DNA of 64,000 bases from Bradyrhizobium sp. Ash2021 (GTDB lineage Bacteria; Pseudomonadota; Alphaproteobacteria; Rhizobiales; Xanthobacteraceae). The position numbers were made by a program, and so were the translations under genes. The stretch is taken from positions 2,834,501-2,898,500 of the forward strand of contig NZ_CP100604.1 of assembly GCF_031202265.1 (NCBI RefSeq), in the 5' to 3' direction. This document shows, one piece after another, positions 27,476 through 38,447 of this stretch (positions are counted from its first letter, which is position 1; each line of letters opens with the position of its first letter). The notes below the pieces were generated by a model. That model was not told where the DNA came from and searched no databases. It saw only the letters and a list, made by a program, of their open reading frames with translations.

Positions 27476-29134
27476 ATGCGTAGTTTCTTTCGCCTGATCG
27501 TCCGTTTCCGCAGGGATAAACGCGCCAATGTCGCGATGATTTTCGGGATCGCGGTGGTACCGCTGATCTCGGCGATGGGTTGCGCGGTCGACTACTCGAT
27601 GGCGACCAGGATGAGGGCGAAGCTGCAATCCGCGGCCGACGCCGCCAGTGTTGCCTCGCTTTCCAAGAACTCGGCCGGGTTCACCGCGGCCGCGGCAATG
27701 ACGGGCGATGGCTCGGTTACGGCCGGCGTCACCGAGGCCAACAACGTCTTTGACGGCAACGTGGGCTCGATCACCGGTTACAACAATCTGACCCGTACCA
27801 GCACTGTCACAAAGACCGGCATCAAGCTGGCTTCCAGCGTCACGTTCAGTGCCGACGTGCCGACCAACTTTATGAGGGTGGTTGGGTTTCAAAAACTGAC
27901 GGTGACCGGCGTCTCGAAATCGAGCGCCTCGCTGCCGCCCTATCTCGATTTTTACCTGGCGCTGGACGTTTCGGGATCGATGGGGTTGCCGTCGACAACG
28001 GCCGAAGCCAAGCGGTTGCAGTACCTCAGCCCGGATAACTATGCACAATATCCGACCGGCTGTACCTTGGCCTGCCATTTTTCGCAGCAAAATGGCCCGT
28101 GCACGGACAGCGGGACCCAAGGATACCCAACGAACGGCTACTGTCTCGGCTATCTGATTTCGCGCGTGAGCCCGAGCGGATACACAAATCTCCTCACGCT
28201 GCAAAGTCCACAAGGAAAGTATCTTTATAAAAACCAGGACCAGAATTCGCCTCTTTACAACAAGTATTGGCAGCTACCGTCTACGATGGTTTCCGGCCTG
28301 CCCAATTCGCTGAATGCTGCACTACCGCCGGTTTCGTCCTGCCCGACCGCGGGCACCGACAACTGCATCCAGTTGCGCCTCGACGCGGTCGGCTTTGCCT
28401 TGAACGCTACGGTGGCCGCGAACGGCGTGGACGGATTGCTCGCCCTGGCCCAAAAGAAGAAGATAGTTACCAATCAATTCCGGATCGGGCTCTACCCCTT
28501 CATCAAGGATATCGACAAGAGCTATGCCCCGCTGACCTCAACTATCAACGGCAGTTCTACGACGCCCGGCACCATCAATTATGCCGCCGCAAATCTCGCC
28601 ACGGAGCTTGATACCAATTTGAACGTAAATCTTGGCTCGGGCGGCACGCATATCGACAATGCGCTCAACAGCATCAACAACCTGATCGCCAGCGTCGGCA
28701 ACGGCAGCGCCTCGAACAATACGCAGCCTTACGTCTTTCTCGTCACCGACGGCGCTCAAGACAACCAGTACAAAGACGTTCCCAACGGCAACTGGCACGG
28801 CAGCAACCACGCCACCGTGCTATCTGACACTGTCAACGCCTACCCCGGCATCTGCACGACTCTCAAGAGCCGCGGCATCATCGTTTCCGTGCTCTATATT
28901 CCCTACCAGCCGATCAACCCGGTGAACACATCCTTTGCCGGCGACGAAGACGACTACGCCAACTGGAACATCGGCACCGCGACCACGGGCATCGCGAAGA
29001 GCCTGTCGGACTGCTCGTCGCCGGCCGACGCGGCGGGCAGCTACTTCTACACCGCCAACACCCCCGCCGACATCACGGCTGCCTTGAACGCCATGTTCAA
29101 TCACGCGGTGACCACGGCGCATATCACGAACTGA
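27476..29134 (+). CDS. TadG/TadE-like pilus-assembly protein with vWA domain
   Basis: A 552-residue protein. The N-terminal basic stretch and membrane anchor FRRDKRANVAMIFGIAVVPL are typical of Flp/Tad pilus TadE/TadG proteins. They are followed by KLQSAADAASVA. The vWA part starts near residue 155 with the MIDAS motif LALDVSGSMG and ends with an FYTANTPADITAALN-type helix. It contains a Cys-rich insert (CTLACHF, CTDSG, YCLGYL). No other tad genes are nearby, so its partners must be elsewhere or it acts alone at the cell surface. Confidence 0.85.
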   Translation: MRSFFRLIVRFRRDKRANVAMIFGIAVVPLISAMGCAVDYSMATRMRAKLQSAADAASVASLSKNSAGFTAAAAMTGDGSVTAGVTEANNVFDGNVGSITGYNNLTRTSTVTKTGIKLASSVTFSADVPTNFMRVVGFQKLTVTGVSKSSASLPPYLDFYLALDVSGSMGLPSTTAEAKRLQYLSPDNYAQYPTGCTLACHFSQQNGPCTDSGTQGYPTNGYCLGYLISRVSPSGYTNLLTLQSPQGKYLYKNQDQNSPLYNKYWQLPSTMVSGLPNSLNAALPPVSSCPTAGTDNCIQLRLDAVGFALNATVAANGVDGLLALAQKKKIVTNQFRIGLYPFIKDIDKSYAPLTSTINGSSTTPGTINYAAANLATELDTNLNVNLGSGGTHIDNALNSINNLIASVGNGSASNNTQPYVFLVTDGAQDNQYKDVPNGNWHGSNHATVLSDTVNAYPGICTTLKSRGIIVSVLYIPYQPINPVNTSFAGDEDDYANWNIGTATTGIAKSLSDCSSPADAAGSYFYTANTPADITAALNAMFNHAVTTAHITN

Positions 29135-29254
29135 GCGAGAGCCGGCGCGCTGCCTGACCGAACCAGGCATCGCGTGCGGCTTTCGCGCGATCGCGCCCTT
29201 GCCGTCGATGGCGGGACCGTGGATCATCGTGACCGTACCAAATCCAGGGCGGAA

Positions 29255-30208
29255 ATGATTCGCGCGAAGGCTCCATCCGAACATGGCATTGCGGCCGAAC
29301 TGGTCGCGGTACTGGTGGCCGTGACCTCGGGCGAACCGCGTGTGCTGACGATCCAGGATCAGTCCGCGCTGCCTTCCGGCCCGTTCGAACTGGCGCATCG
29401 CTCGCTGCAGTCGGGGTTGCGCGCCTGGGTCGAGCGGCAAACCCGGCTGCCATTGGGCTATGTCGAGCAGTTGTACACCTTCGCCGACCGCGATCGCGCC
29501 GGCGTCACCGCCAGGCACGTCATTTCCGTCAGCTATCTCGGCCTCACGCGTGAGCAGCCGGCCGCCGGCGAACATGAGGCAAGCTGGCGCAGTTGGTATG
29601 ACTACTTCCCCTGGGAGGATCATCGTCTCGGGCCTCCGCCGCTGATCGAGAAAACGCTGCGGCGAGGCTTGATGGCCTTTGTGTCGGCGACGCCGGACAA
29701 GGCCGCGCGGCTGGTGCGCCGGCAACGCGCGGCGATGCTGTTCGGGTTCGACGACCATGCCTGGAACGAGGATCTCGTTCTGCAGCGCTACGAACTTCTC
29801 TACGAGGCGGGTTTGATTCCGGAGGCGTTGCGCGGCCGTGCTTCCGCGCCGGTGCCTGACAAGGAGACCGTCGCTGCTCCCGGCCATGCCATGATCCTCG
29901 ATCACCGCCGGATTCTGGCCACCGGCATTGCAAGGCTGCGGGCCAAGATCAAATACCATCCGGTGGTGTTCGAATTGATGCCGGAGACGTTCACACTGCT
30001 GCAATTGCAGCGCTGCATCGAGGCGCTGGCCGGACGGCTGCTCTACAAGCAGAATTTCCGCCGCCTGATCGAAGGGCAGGAACTGGTTGAGGAGACTGGC
30101 GAAATGAGCCTCGACACCGGTGGCCGTCCGGCAAAATTGTTCCGGTTCCGCCGCGCGGTATTCGCCGAACGCGCCATCACCGGGAGCAAATTGCCGATTG
30201 CCACTTGA
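29255..30208 (+). CDS. nadQ: NAD biosynthesis regulator (NadQ type)
   Basis: A 317-residue protein of the Nudix-like family that I recognise as the alphaproteobacterial NAD regulator NadQ. The N-terminal 200 residues resemble a Nudix fold without a clear catalytic Nudix box (ELVAVLVAVTSGEPRVLTIQ; PSGPFELAHRSLQSGLRAW). The C-terminal 90 residues look like a winged helix (MPETFTLLQLQRCIEALAG, then KQNFRRLIEGQELVE). ATG 29255 gives the family-like start MIRAKAPSEHGIAAEL. It lies directly upstream of nadABC with operator-like half sites between, the arrangement described for NadQ regulons. Confidence 0.8.
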   Translation: MIRAKAPSEHGIAAELVAVLVAVTSGEPRVLTIQDQSALPSGPFELAHRSLQSGLRAWVERQTRLPLGYVEQLYTFADRDRAGVTARHVISVSYLGLTREQPAAGEHEASWRSWYDYFPWEDHRLGPPPLIEKTLRRGLMAFVSATPDKAARLVRRQRAAMLFGFDDHAWNEDLVLQRYELLYEAGLIPEALRGRASAPVPDKETVAAPGHAMILDHRRILATGIARLRAKIKYHPVVFELMPETFTLLQLQRCIEALAGRLLYKQNFRRLIEGQELVEETGEMSLDTGGRPAKLFRFRRAVFAERAITGSKLPIAT

Positions 30209-30262
30209 CAAGGCTTATACTCAATATCATCATAAGGCATGTACTCGATTGGAGTATAACCT
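30205..30262 (+). promoter_or_regulatory. nadABC promoter/operator region
   Basis: TTGACA (30205-30210) overlaps the nadQ stop codon and can serve as a -35 box; the -10 is weak. TTATACTC at 30215-30222 and GAGTATAA at 30252-30259 are perfect inverted complements. A tighter palindrome, TACTC-GATTG-GAGTA, spans 30242-30256. The right half site contains the GGAG that is the Shine-Dalgarno of nadA (8 bases from ATG 30263). A repressor bound here would cover both promoter and ribosome site. Confidence 0.65.
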
Positions 30263-31246
30263 ATGGTGCCGGCAATGGAACTATTCAGCTCAGATCAGCT
30301 CTACGCAAAAGTAAGCCATGCGATCCCCGCGATCGAATGGCCGGCCTTCGTAGGCGATATCGATGCGATCCTCGCGCTGAAGCGGGACCGCAACGCGGTT
30401 ATACTCGCGCATAACTACCAGACGCCCGAGATCTACCACTGCGTGGCCGATATCGTCGGCGACAGTCTCGCTTTGGCGCGCGAGGCGATGCTTGTCGAAG
30501 CCGATGTCATCGTGCTCGCCGGCGTTCACTTCATGGCCGAGACCGCCAAACTGCTCAATCCGTCCAAGACGGTGCTGATCCCGGATCGCGGCGCCGGCTG
30601 TTCGCTGGCGGATTCGATCACGCCCGAAGACGTCCGGCTGTTGCGGCAAAGCTATCCCGGCGTCCCGATCGTGACTTACGTGAACACGTCGGCCGCGGTG
30701 AAAGCCGAATCCGACATCTGCTGCACGTCGGGCAATGCTCGGGCCGTGATCGAGTCGCTCGGCGTCGAGCGCGTCATCATGCTGCCCGACGAATATCTCG
30801 CCAGGAACATTGCCGCCGAGACCAAGGTCAAGGTGATCACCTGGACCGGGCATTGCGAGGTGCACGAGCGCTTCAGCGCCGAGGAAGTGCGGCAATTGCG
30901 CGAAAATCATCCGGGCATCGTCGTGCTCGCGCATCCCGAATGTCCGCCGGAGGTGCTGGCCGAGGCCGATTTTGCCGGCTCCACGGCGGCGATATCCTCC
31001 TATGTCGCCAAACAGCGCCCGCCGCGCGTGGTGCTGCTGACGGAATGCTCGATGAGCGACAACATCGCGATCCAGTACCCCGATCTCGAATTCATCCGGC
31101 CCTGCAATCTCTGCCCGCACATGAAGCGGATCACGCTTGGCAATATCCGCCATGCGCTGGAGACGATGCAGCACCGGGTCACGATTGACGACGGCATCGC
31201 CGTGCGCGCTCGCCTCGCGGTCGAGCGGATGCTGGAGGTAAAATGA
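30263..31246 (+). CDS. nadA: Quinolinate synthase A
   Basis: Condenses iminoaspartate with dihydroxyacetone phosphate to quinolinate using a [4Fe-4S] cluster. The 327 residues contain the expected cysteines, in [16 protein letters not shown] and [21 protein letters not shown] near the N-terminus is a family mark, as are GHCEVHERF and [12 protein letters not shown]. It is first of the nad operon and overlaps nadB by ATGA. GGAG in the operator serves its start at 30263; an ATG at 30275 is an alternative. Confidence 0.95.
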   Translation: MVPAMELFSSDQLYAKVSHAIPAIEWPAFVGDIDAILALKRDRNAVILAHNYQTPEIYHCVADIVGDSLALAREAMLVEADVIVLAGVHFMAETAKLLNPSKTVLIPDRGAGCSLADSITPEDVRLLRQSYPGVPIVTYVNTSAAVKAESDICCTSGNARAVIESLGVERVIMLPDEYLARNIAAETKVKVITWTGHCEVHERFSAEEVRQLRENHPGIVVLAHPECPPEVLAEADFAGSTAAISSYVAKQRPPRVVLLTECSMSDNIAIQYPDLEFIRPCNLCPHMKRITLGNIRHALETMQHRVTIDDGIAVRARLAVERMLEVK

Positions 31247-32775
31247 CAGCCATTCACGATACCGACGGCGCGGCCGTGATCATCGGCGGCGGCCTCGCCG
31301 GATTGACGGCCGCGCTGGCGCTGGCGCCGCAACCGGTGCTGCTCGTAACCATGGCGCCGCTCGGTTTTGAGGCCTCCAGCACACTCGCGCAAGGCGGCGT
31401 CGCCGCCAGCCTCGGCGCTGACGACGACGTGTCGCTGCATCTCAAGGACACGCTGGCCGCCGGCGACGGGCTTTGCGACGAGGCGGTCGCATCCGCCATT
31501 CTCGCGTCGGCGCCGGCGGCGATCGAGCAACTGGTGCGGTTCGGCGTCGAATTCGACCGCGACGCCGGCGGCAACATCCTTCTTGGTCTCGAGGCCGCGC
31601 ATTCGCGGCGCCGCATCGTCCATGCCGGCGGCGACGGGACCGGGCGGGACATCATCCGCGCGCTGGCCTGCAAGGTTGACGAGACGCCGTCGTTCACCGT
31701 GTGCGAGGCGACGGCCGCGCGGCGCCTGATCGTCGACGACAACGCCGTGCGCGGGGTTCTCTGCGAGACCGCGCAGGGACCGGTCGTGTTCGCCACCGAT
31801 CGCGTCGTGATCGCGACAGGCGGCATCGGCGGGCTGTTCCTGCACACCACCAATCCCGCCGCGTCCTTTGGCCAGGGCATCGCGCTGGCCGCCCGCGCCG
31901 GCGCCGCCATGGCCGATCTCGAATTCATTCAATTCCACCCGACCGCGCTCGACAGTCAATCCTTTCCGCTCAAACTGATCAGCGAGGCGGTGCGGGGCGA
32001 GGGCGCGATCCTGGTCGACGAGCGCGGCGACCGCTTCATGGCGAACGAGCCCGGCGCGGAGCTGGCGCCGCGCGACGTCGTGGCGCGCGCGGTGTGGCGG
32101 CATCTGGCGGCCGGACACCGGGTGTTTCTCGACGCGCGGAACGTCGCAGGGTTGGACGTCGCGCGACGTTTTCCGACCATCACCGCACTTTGCCGCGAAG
32201 CCGGGATCGATCCGGTCACGCAGCCGATCCCGATCCGCCCCGCCGCGCATTATCACATGGGCGGCATTGCCGTGGACCCGCGCGGGCGGACGTCGGTCGA
32301 CGGGCTCTGGGCCTGCGGCGAGGTTGCCTGCACCGGCCTGCACGGCGCCAACCGGCTCGCCAGCAATTCGCTGCTTGAAGCGGCGGTGTGCGGCAGCTGG
32401 GTCGCGCAGGATATCGCCGCATCGGCGTCGGCCAGGCGGCGCCAGCCGCGGCTGCCCGATGGCAGCGCCATCCGCAGCGATGCAGCTTCGGTTCGTCCGA
32501 TCCTGTCGCGGGCCGCCGGCGTCTTGCGCGATGCCGACGGCCTTCGCGCGGCGGCTCGGGCGCTCTATCCGCTCGCGGTCTCGCACCAGGCGGCAAGCGA
32601 TCCCGCGATCGTCGGCCTGATGATCGTGATGTCAGCCCTGCGCCGCCGGGAAAGCCGCGGCGCGCATGCCCGCACCGATTTTCCCGAACACGCCGACACC
32701 GCGCGGCGATCGACGCTGCGCCTCGATGATGCCCTCGAGGCGGCGAGGGACTTCGTTCCCGACCCGGTCATCTGA
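31243..32775 (+). CDS. nadB: L-aspartate oxidase
   Basis: FAD enzyme that oxidises L-aspartate to iminoaspartate, the first step of de novo NAD synthesis and the substrate supply for NadA. Its 510 residues show the dinucleotide site [15 protein letters not shown] at the N-terminus, [11 protein letters not shown], the catalytic-region [10 protein letters not shown], and [18 protein letters not shown] shorter C-terminal domain than in E. coli is normal in this group. Its start overlaps the nadA stop; nadC follows 14 bases later. Confidence 0.95.
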   Translation: MTAIHDTDGAAVIIGGGLAGLTAALALAPQPVLLVTMAPLGFEASSTLAQGGVAASLGADDDVSLHLKDTLAAGDGLCDEAVASAILASAPAAIEQLVRFGVEFDRDAGGNILLGLEAAHSRRRIVHAGGDGTGRDIIRALACKVDETPSFTVCEATAARRLIVDDNAVRGVLCETAQGPVVFATDRVVIATGGIGGLFLHTTNPAASFGQGIALAARAGAAMADLEFIQFHPTALDSQSFPLKLISEAVRGEGAILVDERGDRFMANEPGAELAPRDVVARAVWRHLAAGHRVFLDARNVAGLDVARRFPTITALCREAGIDPVTQPIPIRPAAHYHMGGIAVDPRGRTSVDGLWACGEVACTGLHGANRLASNSLLEAAVCGSWVAQDIAASASARRRQPRLPDGSAIRSDAASVRPILSRAAGVLRDADGLRAAARALYPLAVSHQAASDPAIVGLMIVMSALRRRESRGAHARTDFPEHADTARRSTLRLDDALEAARDFVPDPVI

Positions 32776-32789
32776 TTTAAGGAAACATC

Positions 32790-33641
32790 ATGACGCCTTC
32801 GCCGCTCCCGACGGTCATGATCGAGCCTTTGGTTCGCATGGCGCTGCTTGAAGATCTCGGCCGGGCCGGCGATCTCACCACCGATGCGATCGTACCGGCG
32901 GCGCACCGCGCGACGACGGTCCTGGTGGCCCGGCAGCCCGGTGTGGTCGCAGGCCTCGATCTGGCGCGGCTGGCCTTTCAGCTGATCGATCCGGCGATCG
33001 AGATGCGTGTCGAACGTGGCGATGGCGCAGCGCTCGCCCCGGGCGATGTGATCGCCACCATCTCCGGCCCGGCGCGCGGCATTTTGACGGCGGAGCGGGT
33101 CGCGCTGAATCTGCTGTGCCGCCTCAGCGGCATCGCGACCGCAACCGCAAGCGTTGTGGCGGCGGTCCGTGACACCAGGACCGACATCGTCTGCACGCGC
33201 AAGACCACGCCGGGTTTGCGCGCGATCGAGAAATACGCGGTGCGGGTCGGCGGCGGCAGCAATCACCGGTTCGGTCTCGACGATGCGGTCTTGATCAAGG
33301 ACAACCATGTCGCGATCGCCGGCAGCGTCACCGAGGCGTTGAAGCGCGCCAAACAAGGCGTCGGCCATCTCATCAAGATCGAACTCGAGGTCGATACGCT
33401 GGACCAGCTCCGCGAGGCGCTCGATCACGGCGTCGATGCCGTGCTGCTCGACAACATGAACCCGGAAACCCTGACCAAGGCGGTCGCGATGGTCGGCGGC
33501 CGCGCGGTGACGGAAGCTTCCGGCCGCATCACGCCCGCCACCGCGCCGTCGATCGCCGCCACCGGCGTCGACCTGATCTCGATCGGCTGGCTGACCCATA
33601 GTGTCAGCGTTCTCGACATCGGGTTGGATTTCAGGAATTGA
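32790..33641 (+). CDS. nadC: Nicotinate-nucleotide pyrophosphorylase (carboxylating)
   Basis: Quinolinate phosphoribosyltransferase, converting quinolinate and PRPP to nicotinate mononucleotide, the third step of the pathway. Its 283 residues carry [17 protein letters not shown], the Lys-containing LIKDNHVAI, and the C-terminal barrel signatures KIELEVDTL and [15 protein letters not shown] precedes the ATG. It is last in the nadABC operon and is followed by a palindromic repeat that may end the transcript. Confidence 0.95.
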   Translation: MTPSPLPTVMIEPLVRMALLEDLGRAGDLTTDAIVPAAHRATTVLVARQPGVVAGLDLARLAFQLIDPAIEMRVERGDGAALAPGDVIATISGPARGILTAERVALNLLCRLSGIATATASVVAAVRDTRTDIVCTRKTTPGLRAIEKYAVRVGGGSNHRFGLDDAVLIKDNHVAIAGSVTEALKRAKQGVGHLIKIELEVDTLDQLREALDHGVDAVLLDNMNPETLTKAVAMVGGRAVTEASGRITPATAPSIAATGVDLISIGWLTHSVSVLDIGLDFRN

Positions 33642-33655
33642 TACGGGGAAGGTCT

Positions 33656-33794
33656 CTCTTCTCCCTCGCCCCGCGCTTGCGGGGAGAGGGTTGGGGTGAG
33701 GGGCTCTATCCGCGCATTCGGACTCGCGGATGGTCCCCCTCACCCGAAATTCGCTATCGCGAATTTCGACCTCTCCCCGCAAGCGGGGCGAGGT
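33656..33794. repeat. Palindromic intergenic repeat, family D
   Basis: Outer arms CCCTCGCCCCGCGCTTGCGG and the complementary CCGCAAGCGGGGCGAGG enclose a GGGGTGAGGGG / CCCCCTCACCC pair. A nested CGAAATTCGC / GCGAATTTCG palindrome lies in the middle. It lies between the convergent nadC and RNA methyltransferase genes. Confidence 0.8.
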
Positions 33795-33830
33795 AAACGG
33801 AACGCCATCACGCTCTGGCTTCGCTCGCGT

Positions 33831-35075
33831 TCAGCGCTTGCGCGCGAACCTTGCCACCAGCTCGACATGCGGGGTGTGGCGAAACTGGTCGACCGGAGTG
33901 ACGCCTTCGATTGTATAGCCGCCGTCGATCAGGATTTTTGCGTCGCGTATGAAGGTCGCGACGTTGCAGGACACCGCGACCAATGTCGCGACCTTGCTGG
34001 CGGCGAGTTGGGTTGCTTGCGCCTGCGCGCCCTGCCGCGGCGGATCGAACACGACGGTGTCGTAGTCGCGCAGTTCCTGCGGCATCAGCGGCCGCCGGAA
34101 CAGATCGCGCGCTTCCGCCTTGAGCGGCTTCAATCCCGAAGTCGATGCCGCCGCCTTCTGCAGCGCGGCCACCGCGCCGGCGTCGCTGTCGAAGGCCGCG
34201 ATCCGCGACTTCCGGGCCAGGCGAAGCGCGAACGGTCCGACCCCGCAAAACAGGTCGGCGATATATTTGGCGCGCACGCAATGATCCGCCACCAGCGCGG
34301 CCAATGCCTCCTCACCGGCGACGGTGGGCTGCAGGAACGAGCCCGGCGGCAGGATCACCTGCGCGGTGCCTGCCGTGATCGCCGGTGGCGTCCGCATCAG
34401 CACCAGTTCGCCATGGCGCGTCAGCCGCGCCAGGCGATGCTGTTCCGCCACGCGCGATAACGTCGCGATGGTTTTGGTGGGTACCGGACCGGAGCCGCGC
34501 ACGTCGACATCGAGGCCGGTGTCGGTCGCCGTGATCTGGATGTCGAGCGGCTTCCCGGTCGATATCAGCGGTTCGGCCAGCGCCCATGCCGCATCGAGCG
34601 CGCCGTCGAGGCCGGGGCTAAGGATCGGGCAGCGGTCGACCGGAATGATGTCGTGGGAACCTGCCGCCGAAAAGCCCACCTTGAGCACCTCGTGCGTCCC
34701 CATCCGCGCGTGCAAGGTGACGCGCCGCCGGCCGAGGCCGTGGGCGTCGATCAGCGGATGAACTTCGCAATCGAGCTTCGCCTGCGCCAGCATCTCGACC
34801 ACCAGATTGCGCTTCCAGGCACGGTAGTGCCCGCTTTCCCAATGCTGGATCGCGCAGCCGCCGCAGATGGCAAAGTGCGGACAGAACGGCGTGATCCGTT
34901 CCGGGCTTGCGTGCTCGACTTGCAGCAGACGGCGGCGGTCGGGATGGCCCGGTACCGGCGCCACCTCGACGGTCTCGCCGCCAAGCGTGTACGGCACATA
35001 CAAATTCTCGCCGCCGGCGCGCACGACGCCGTCGCCGAAATGACCGACATGATCGATGACGAGGTGCTCAGCCAC
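33831..35075 (-). CDS. RNA (uracil-5-) methyltransferase, TrmA/RlmD-like
   Basis: A 414-residue SAM-dependent methyltransferase of the COG2265 type, modifying a uridine in rRNA or tRNA. A [4Fe-4S]-type cysteine set is present ([15 protein letters not shown]). SAM-binding [14 protein letters not shown] and the motif DPPRQGAQ follow, with catalytic Cys in VSCNVATF. An N-terminal TRAM-like piece ([11 protein letters not shown]) is short. The GTG start at 35075 overlaps the tlyA stop by 8 bases (GTGGCTGA), so the two are translationally coupled; a longer open frame to 35210 is a shadow. Confidence 0.88.
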   Translation of the reverse strand: MAEHLVIDHVGHFGDGVVRAGGENLYVPYTLGGETVEVAPVPGHPDRRRLLQVEHASPERITPFCPHFAICGGCAIQHWESGHYRAWKRNLVVEMLAQAKLDCEVHPLIDAHGLGRRRVTLHARMGTHEVLKVGFSAAGSHDIIPVDRCPILSPGLDGALDAAWALAEPLISTGKPLDIQITATDTGLDVDVRGSGPVPTKTIATLSRVAEQHRLARLTRHGELVLMRTPPAITAGTAQVILPPGSFLQPTVAGEEALAALVADHCVRAKYIADLFCGVGPFALRLARKSRIAAFDSDAGAVAALQKAAASTSGLKPLKAEARDLFRRPLMPQELRDYDTVVFDPPRQGAQAQATQLAASKVATLVAVSCNVATFIRDAKILIDGGYTIEGVTPVDQFRHTPHVELVARFARKR

Positions 35076-35823
35076 GGCGCGCGCCGAGGAAGAATTCGAT
35101 ATTGCCGTCGCCGCCGGTAATCGAGGACGGAAACACCTGGATGTCGGTGCATCCGAGCGAAGCCGCGAACGCCGTGATGTCGTCGCAAATTTCCTGATGC
35201 ACCATCGCATTGCGGATGATGCCGTGCTTGGAATGCTTTCGCGACGCCTCGAATTGCGGCTTGATCAGCGCCAGAAGACTCATCGGTGCGGCCGCCAGCG
35301 ACAATGCCACGGGCAGCACGGCTTTCAGTGAAATGAAGCTGACGTCGATGACGACGATGTCGGGCCGGGCGGGCAGGCGCTTGCCCTCGAAACTGCGGAT
35401 ATCGGTCGCTTCCATGGAGACGATGTGGGGATGATTGCGCAGCGAAGGATGCAGCTGGCCGTGACCGACATCGACGGCGAAGACGAGGCTGGCGCCGTTC
35501 GCCAGCAATACTTCGGTGAAGCCGCCGGTCGATGCGCCGACGTCGAGGCAGACATGGTTCTCGATGTCGATGGGATATTGCTCCAGCGCGCCCGCAAGCT
35601 TGACGCCGCCGCGCGAGACATAGGGATGCGCGGGCTGCGCCGACAATTCCGCATCGGCGGCGATGGTTTCCGAGGCTTTCAGCACCGGCTTGCCGTCGGC
35701 GACCACGCCGCCGGCCTCGATCGCCGCCCGCGCCCGGGCCCGGCTTTCGAACAGGCCGCGCTCGACCAGCACGACGTCGGCGCGCTTGCGGGGAGTTGGC
35801 TCGATTTCGCGCTTGTTGGTCAA
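35068..35823 (-). CDS. tlyA: TlyA-family rRNA 2'-O-methyltransferase / hemolysin-like protein
   Basis: A 251-residue protein. An S4-like RNA-binding domain (about 12-75, [20 protein letters not shown]) precedes an FtsJ-like methyltransferase domain with SAM site [26 protein letters not shown] and ALIKPQFEA are also present. Family members methylate ribosomal RNA cytidines. The start is TTG at 35823, overlapping the stop of the upstream deoxyribosyltransferase gene (TTGA). The downstream RNA methyltransferase is coupled, so the three genes form one unit with RNA-modification content. Confidence 0.88.
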   Translation of the reverse strand: MTNKREIEPTPRKRADVVLVERGLFESRARARAAIEAGGVVADGKPVLKASETIAADAELSAQPAHPYVSRGGVKLAGALEQYPIDIENHVCLDVGASTGGFTEVLLANGASLVFAVDVGHGQLHPSLRNHPHIVSMEATDIRSFEGKRLPARPDIVVIDVSFISLKAVLPVALSLAAAPMSLLALIKPQFEASRKHSKHGIIRNAMVHQEICDDITAFAASLGCTDIQVFPSSITGGDGNIEFFLGARRG

Positions 35824-36389
35824 TTTCGGTCCGATTTGCTTGTTGCGCGATCCGCGGCGAGGCGAACGCAGGCGTCGAACGAGGTGAGATCATGCCAGAG
35901 ATCCGCAGACGCGATCTTTGGCGCGACCAGCGGACAACCGTGCAGATCGAGCGCGTGCATCATCATGAGATTGTCGGGCAGGCCAAAATCTTCCACCGTC
36001 AGTCCCTCCGGGTCGATCAGGCGGCCATCGGGCGATGTTTTTACGTCATATCGGCGCGCAACGCGCTGCTTGTATGACGAGGGGTCGTTGCTGTAGGCGA
36101 GACACAGCTTGCCGCGGCCCGCCATGTAGCCGAGTTCGTAGACGGTGCCTGCGTCGGCACTGGGGCCGCGAAACGGCGTCAAATTGGCGATGATGGCGTC
36201 GGCCGCCTCCATCATTGCCTCATTGGCTTTGAAGATCGTGAGCGAGGCCTCAGGGGTCGACACGTCGACCGCGTTATCGAGCGGATAAAGTCCGATCAGC
36301 CCGTGACGCGCGCAGATCTCGGCTTTGCGCCGTCCAATCTCAAGCGCGTCCGGCAGGAACACATCGGGGCCTGCCAGATAGATTTTCAT
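35820..36389 (-). CDS. Nucleoside 2-deoxyribosyltransferase family protein
   Basis: A 189-residue protein of the nucleoside deoxyribosyltransferase superfamily. The start MKIYLAGPDVFLP contains the substrate-binding GP-D signature. The glutamate-containing EAMMEAADAIIANLTPFRG and DAGTVYELGYMAGRGK are family marks. It may transfer or hydrolyse deoxyribose from nucleosides or nucleotides; exact activity is open. Start at 36389 rather than 36470, as the longer leader is derived from a dispersed intergenic repeat. Coupled to tlyA. Confidence 0.82.
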   Translation of the reverse strand: MKIYLAGPDVFLPDALEIGRRKAEICARHGLIGLYPLDNAVDVSTPEASLTIFKANEAMMEAADAIIANLTPFRGPSADAGTVYELGYMAGRGKLCLAYSNDPSSYKQRVARRYDVKTSPDGRLIDPEGLTVEDFGLPDNLMMMHALDLHGCPLVAPKIASADLWHDLTSFDACVRLAADRATSKSDRN

Positions 36390-36398
36390 GGCCCATCG

Positions 36399-36475
36399 CG
36401 TTTTCGAGCGAAGCATGCCCTCGGACTGATCCGGGGGTGGAATCCGGTTCGCGTCAAGAATACGCATCAAAAAAG
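36399..36475. repeat. Dispersed intergenic repeat fragment
   Basis: The segment with GAAGCATGCCCTCGGACTGATCCGGGGG and GGAATCCGGTTCGCGTCAAG has the same building blocks as 40507-40602 (GAGCATGATC, AAAACCGGTT) and 6937-6984 (GGTACCGGTTCGCG). The order is the same, but the copy is decayed. Confidence 0.45.
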
Positions 36476-36521
36476 TTTGAGCTTCGGTTCCGATTCAATC
36501 GCAACCGAAGCGCCGCCGGTG

Positions 36522-38447
36522 TCAGGCGAGCTTGACCGTCTCGGCCTTGTAATCCTTGCCGAGCGCGTCGAACACCTTGGCGACGATGCCCTTGGCGTCG
36601 AGGCCGGCATGGGCATACATCGCATTCGGCGAATCGTGGTCGATGAACTCGTCGGGCAGGATCATGGCACGCATCCTCAAGCCGCCGTCGAGCATGCCGT
36701 GCTCCGCCAGCGTCTGCATGACATGCGAACCGAACCCGCCGATCGAACCCTCTTCGATGGTGAGCAGAACTTCATGCTCGCGCGCCAGTTTCAGCACCAG
36801 CTCGACATCCAGCGGCTTCATGAAGCGCGCGTCGGCAATGGTGGTGGAAAGGCCGTGAGCGGCGAGCTCGTCGGCGGCCTTTTCGCATTCGGCCAGACGG
36901 GTGCCGAACGACAGCAGCGCAATCTTGTTGCCCTGCTTGACGATGCGGCCCTTGCCGATCTCCAGGGGCACACCGAACTCGGGCATTTCGACGCCGCGGC
37001 CTTCGCCGCGCGGATAGCGCACCGCGCTCGGGCGATCGTTGATAGCGACTTGCGTTGCGACCATGTGCACCAGTTCGGCCTCGTCGGAGGCGGCCATGAT
37101 GACGAAGTTCGGCAGGCAGCCGAGATAGGCGTTGTCGAAGGAACCTGCATGGGTGGCGCCGTCGGCGCCGACCAGGCCGGCGCGGTCGATCGCGAAACGA
37201 ACCGGCAGGCTCTGGATCGCGACGTCATGGACCACCTGGTCGTAGCCGCGCTGCAGGAAGGTCGAGTAGATCGCGCAGAACGGCTTGTAGCCTTCGGTGG
37301 CAAGGCCGGCGGCGAAGGTCACCGCGTGCTGCTCGGCGATGCCGACGTCGAAGGTGCGGTTCGGGAACGCCTTGTTGAAGATGTCGACGCCGGTACCGGA
37401 CGGCATTGCCGCGGTGATGGCGACGATCTTTTCGTCCTTCTCGGCTTCCTTGACCAGGCTCTGGCCGAACACGTTCTGGTAGGCCGGCGCGTTCGGCTTG
37501 GCCTTGGCTTGCGCGCCGGTGGCGACGTCGAACTTGACCACGGCGTGGTATTTGTCGGCTGCCGCTTCCGCCGGACCGTAACCCTTGCCTTTTTGCGTCA
37601 CGACGTGGACCAGGATCGGGCCGGTCTCCATGTCGCGAACGTTCTTCAGCACGGGGAGCAAATGGTCGAGGTTATGGCCGTCGATCGGGCCGACATAATA
37701 AAAGCCGAGTTCCTCAAACAGCGTGCCGCCGTCCATCATGAAGCCGCGGGAATATTCTTCGACGCGGTTGGCGCGGTTGGCGATGATCTTCGGCAGGCGC
37801 TTGTTGATCTGCTTGGCCGCCTCGCGCAGCGTGCGGTAGGTCTTGCCCGAATAGAGCCGCGACAGGTACGCGCTCATGGCGCCGACCGGCGGCGCAATCG
37901 ACATGTCGTTGTCGTTGAGGATGACGATCAGCCGCGAGTTCATGGCGCCGGCGTTGTTCATGGCCTCGTAGGCCATGCCCGCGGACATCGCGCCGTCGCC
38001 GATCACGGCGATGACGTTGTTCTTGCCGCCGGAGAGGTCGCGCGCCACCGCCATGCCGAGGCCGGCCGAAATCGAGGTCGAGGAGTGCGCGGCGCCGAAC
38101 GGATCGTAGTCGCTCTCGGTGCGCTTCGTGAAACCGCTCAATCCGCCGCCGGTGCGCAGCGTGCGGATGCGGTCGCGGCGGCCGGTCAGGATCTTGTGCG
38201 GATAGGCCTGATGGCCGACGTCCCAGATCAGGCGGTCGCGCGGGGTGTCGAAGATATAATGGATCGCGGTGGTCAGCTCGACCACGCCGAGGCCGGCGCC
38301 GAAATGGCCGCCGGTCACGGAAACCGCGTCGATGGTCTCCTGACGCAGCTCGTCGGCCACCTGCTGCACCTGCTCGATTTTGAGCCGGCGAAGGTCGTCG
38401 GGCGTGCGGATGGTGTCGAGAAGCGGCGTTTTACTGAATGTGGTCAC
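36522..38447 (-). CDS. dxs: 1-deoxy-D-xylulose-5-phosphate synthase
   Basis: Thiamine-diphosphate enzyme that condenses pyruvate and glyceraldehyde 3-phosphate in the first step of the MEP isoprenoid pathway. Its 641 residues contain [34 protein letters not shown], the ThDP motif [18 protein letters not shown] with Asn-Asp in [10 protein letters not shown], and the transketolase-like [16 protein letters not shown]. Full length. It is upstream of, and codirectional with, the deoxyribosyltransferase-tlyA unit. Confidence 0.97.
   Translation of the reverse strand: MTTFSKTPLLDTIRTPDDLRRLKIEQVQQVADELRQETIDAVSVTGGHFGAGLGVVELTTAIHYIFDTPRDRLIWDVGHQAYPHKILTGRRDRIRTLRTGGGLSGFTKRTESDYDPFGAAHSSTSISAGLGMAVARDLSGGKNNVIAVIGDGAMSAGMAYEAMNNAGAMNSRLIVILNDNDMSIAPPVGAMSAYLSRLYSGKTYRTLREAAKQINKRLPKIIANRANRVEEYSRGFMMDGGTLFEELGFYYVGPIDGHNLDHLLPVLKNVRDMETGPILVHVVTQKGKGYGPAEAAADKYHAVVKFDVATGAQAKAKPNAPAYQNVFGQSLVKEAEKDEKIVAITAAMPSGTGVDIFNKAFPNRTFDVGIAEQHAVTFAAGLATEGYKPFCAIYSTFLQRGYDQVVHDVAIQSLPVRFAIDRAGLVGADGATHAGSFDNAYLGCLPNFVIMAASDEAELVHMVATQVAINDRPSAVRYPRGEGRGVEMPEFGVPLEIGKGRIVKQGNKIALLSFGTRLAECEKAADELAAHGLSTTIADARFMKPLDVELVLKLAREHEVLLTIEEGSIGGFGSHVMQTLAEHGMLDGGLRMRAMILPDEFIDHDSPNAMYAHAGLDAKGIVAKVFDALGKDYKAETVKLA

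Noticed and set aside
28820..30211. 463-codon frame on the minus strand
   Set aside because: Antisense to nadQ and the end of the TadG-like gene.
31000..32586. 528-codon frame on the minus strand
   Set aside because: Antisense to nadA and nadB.
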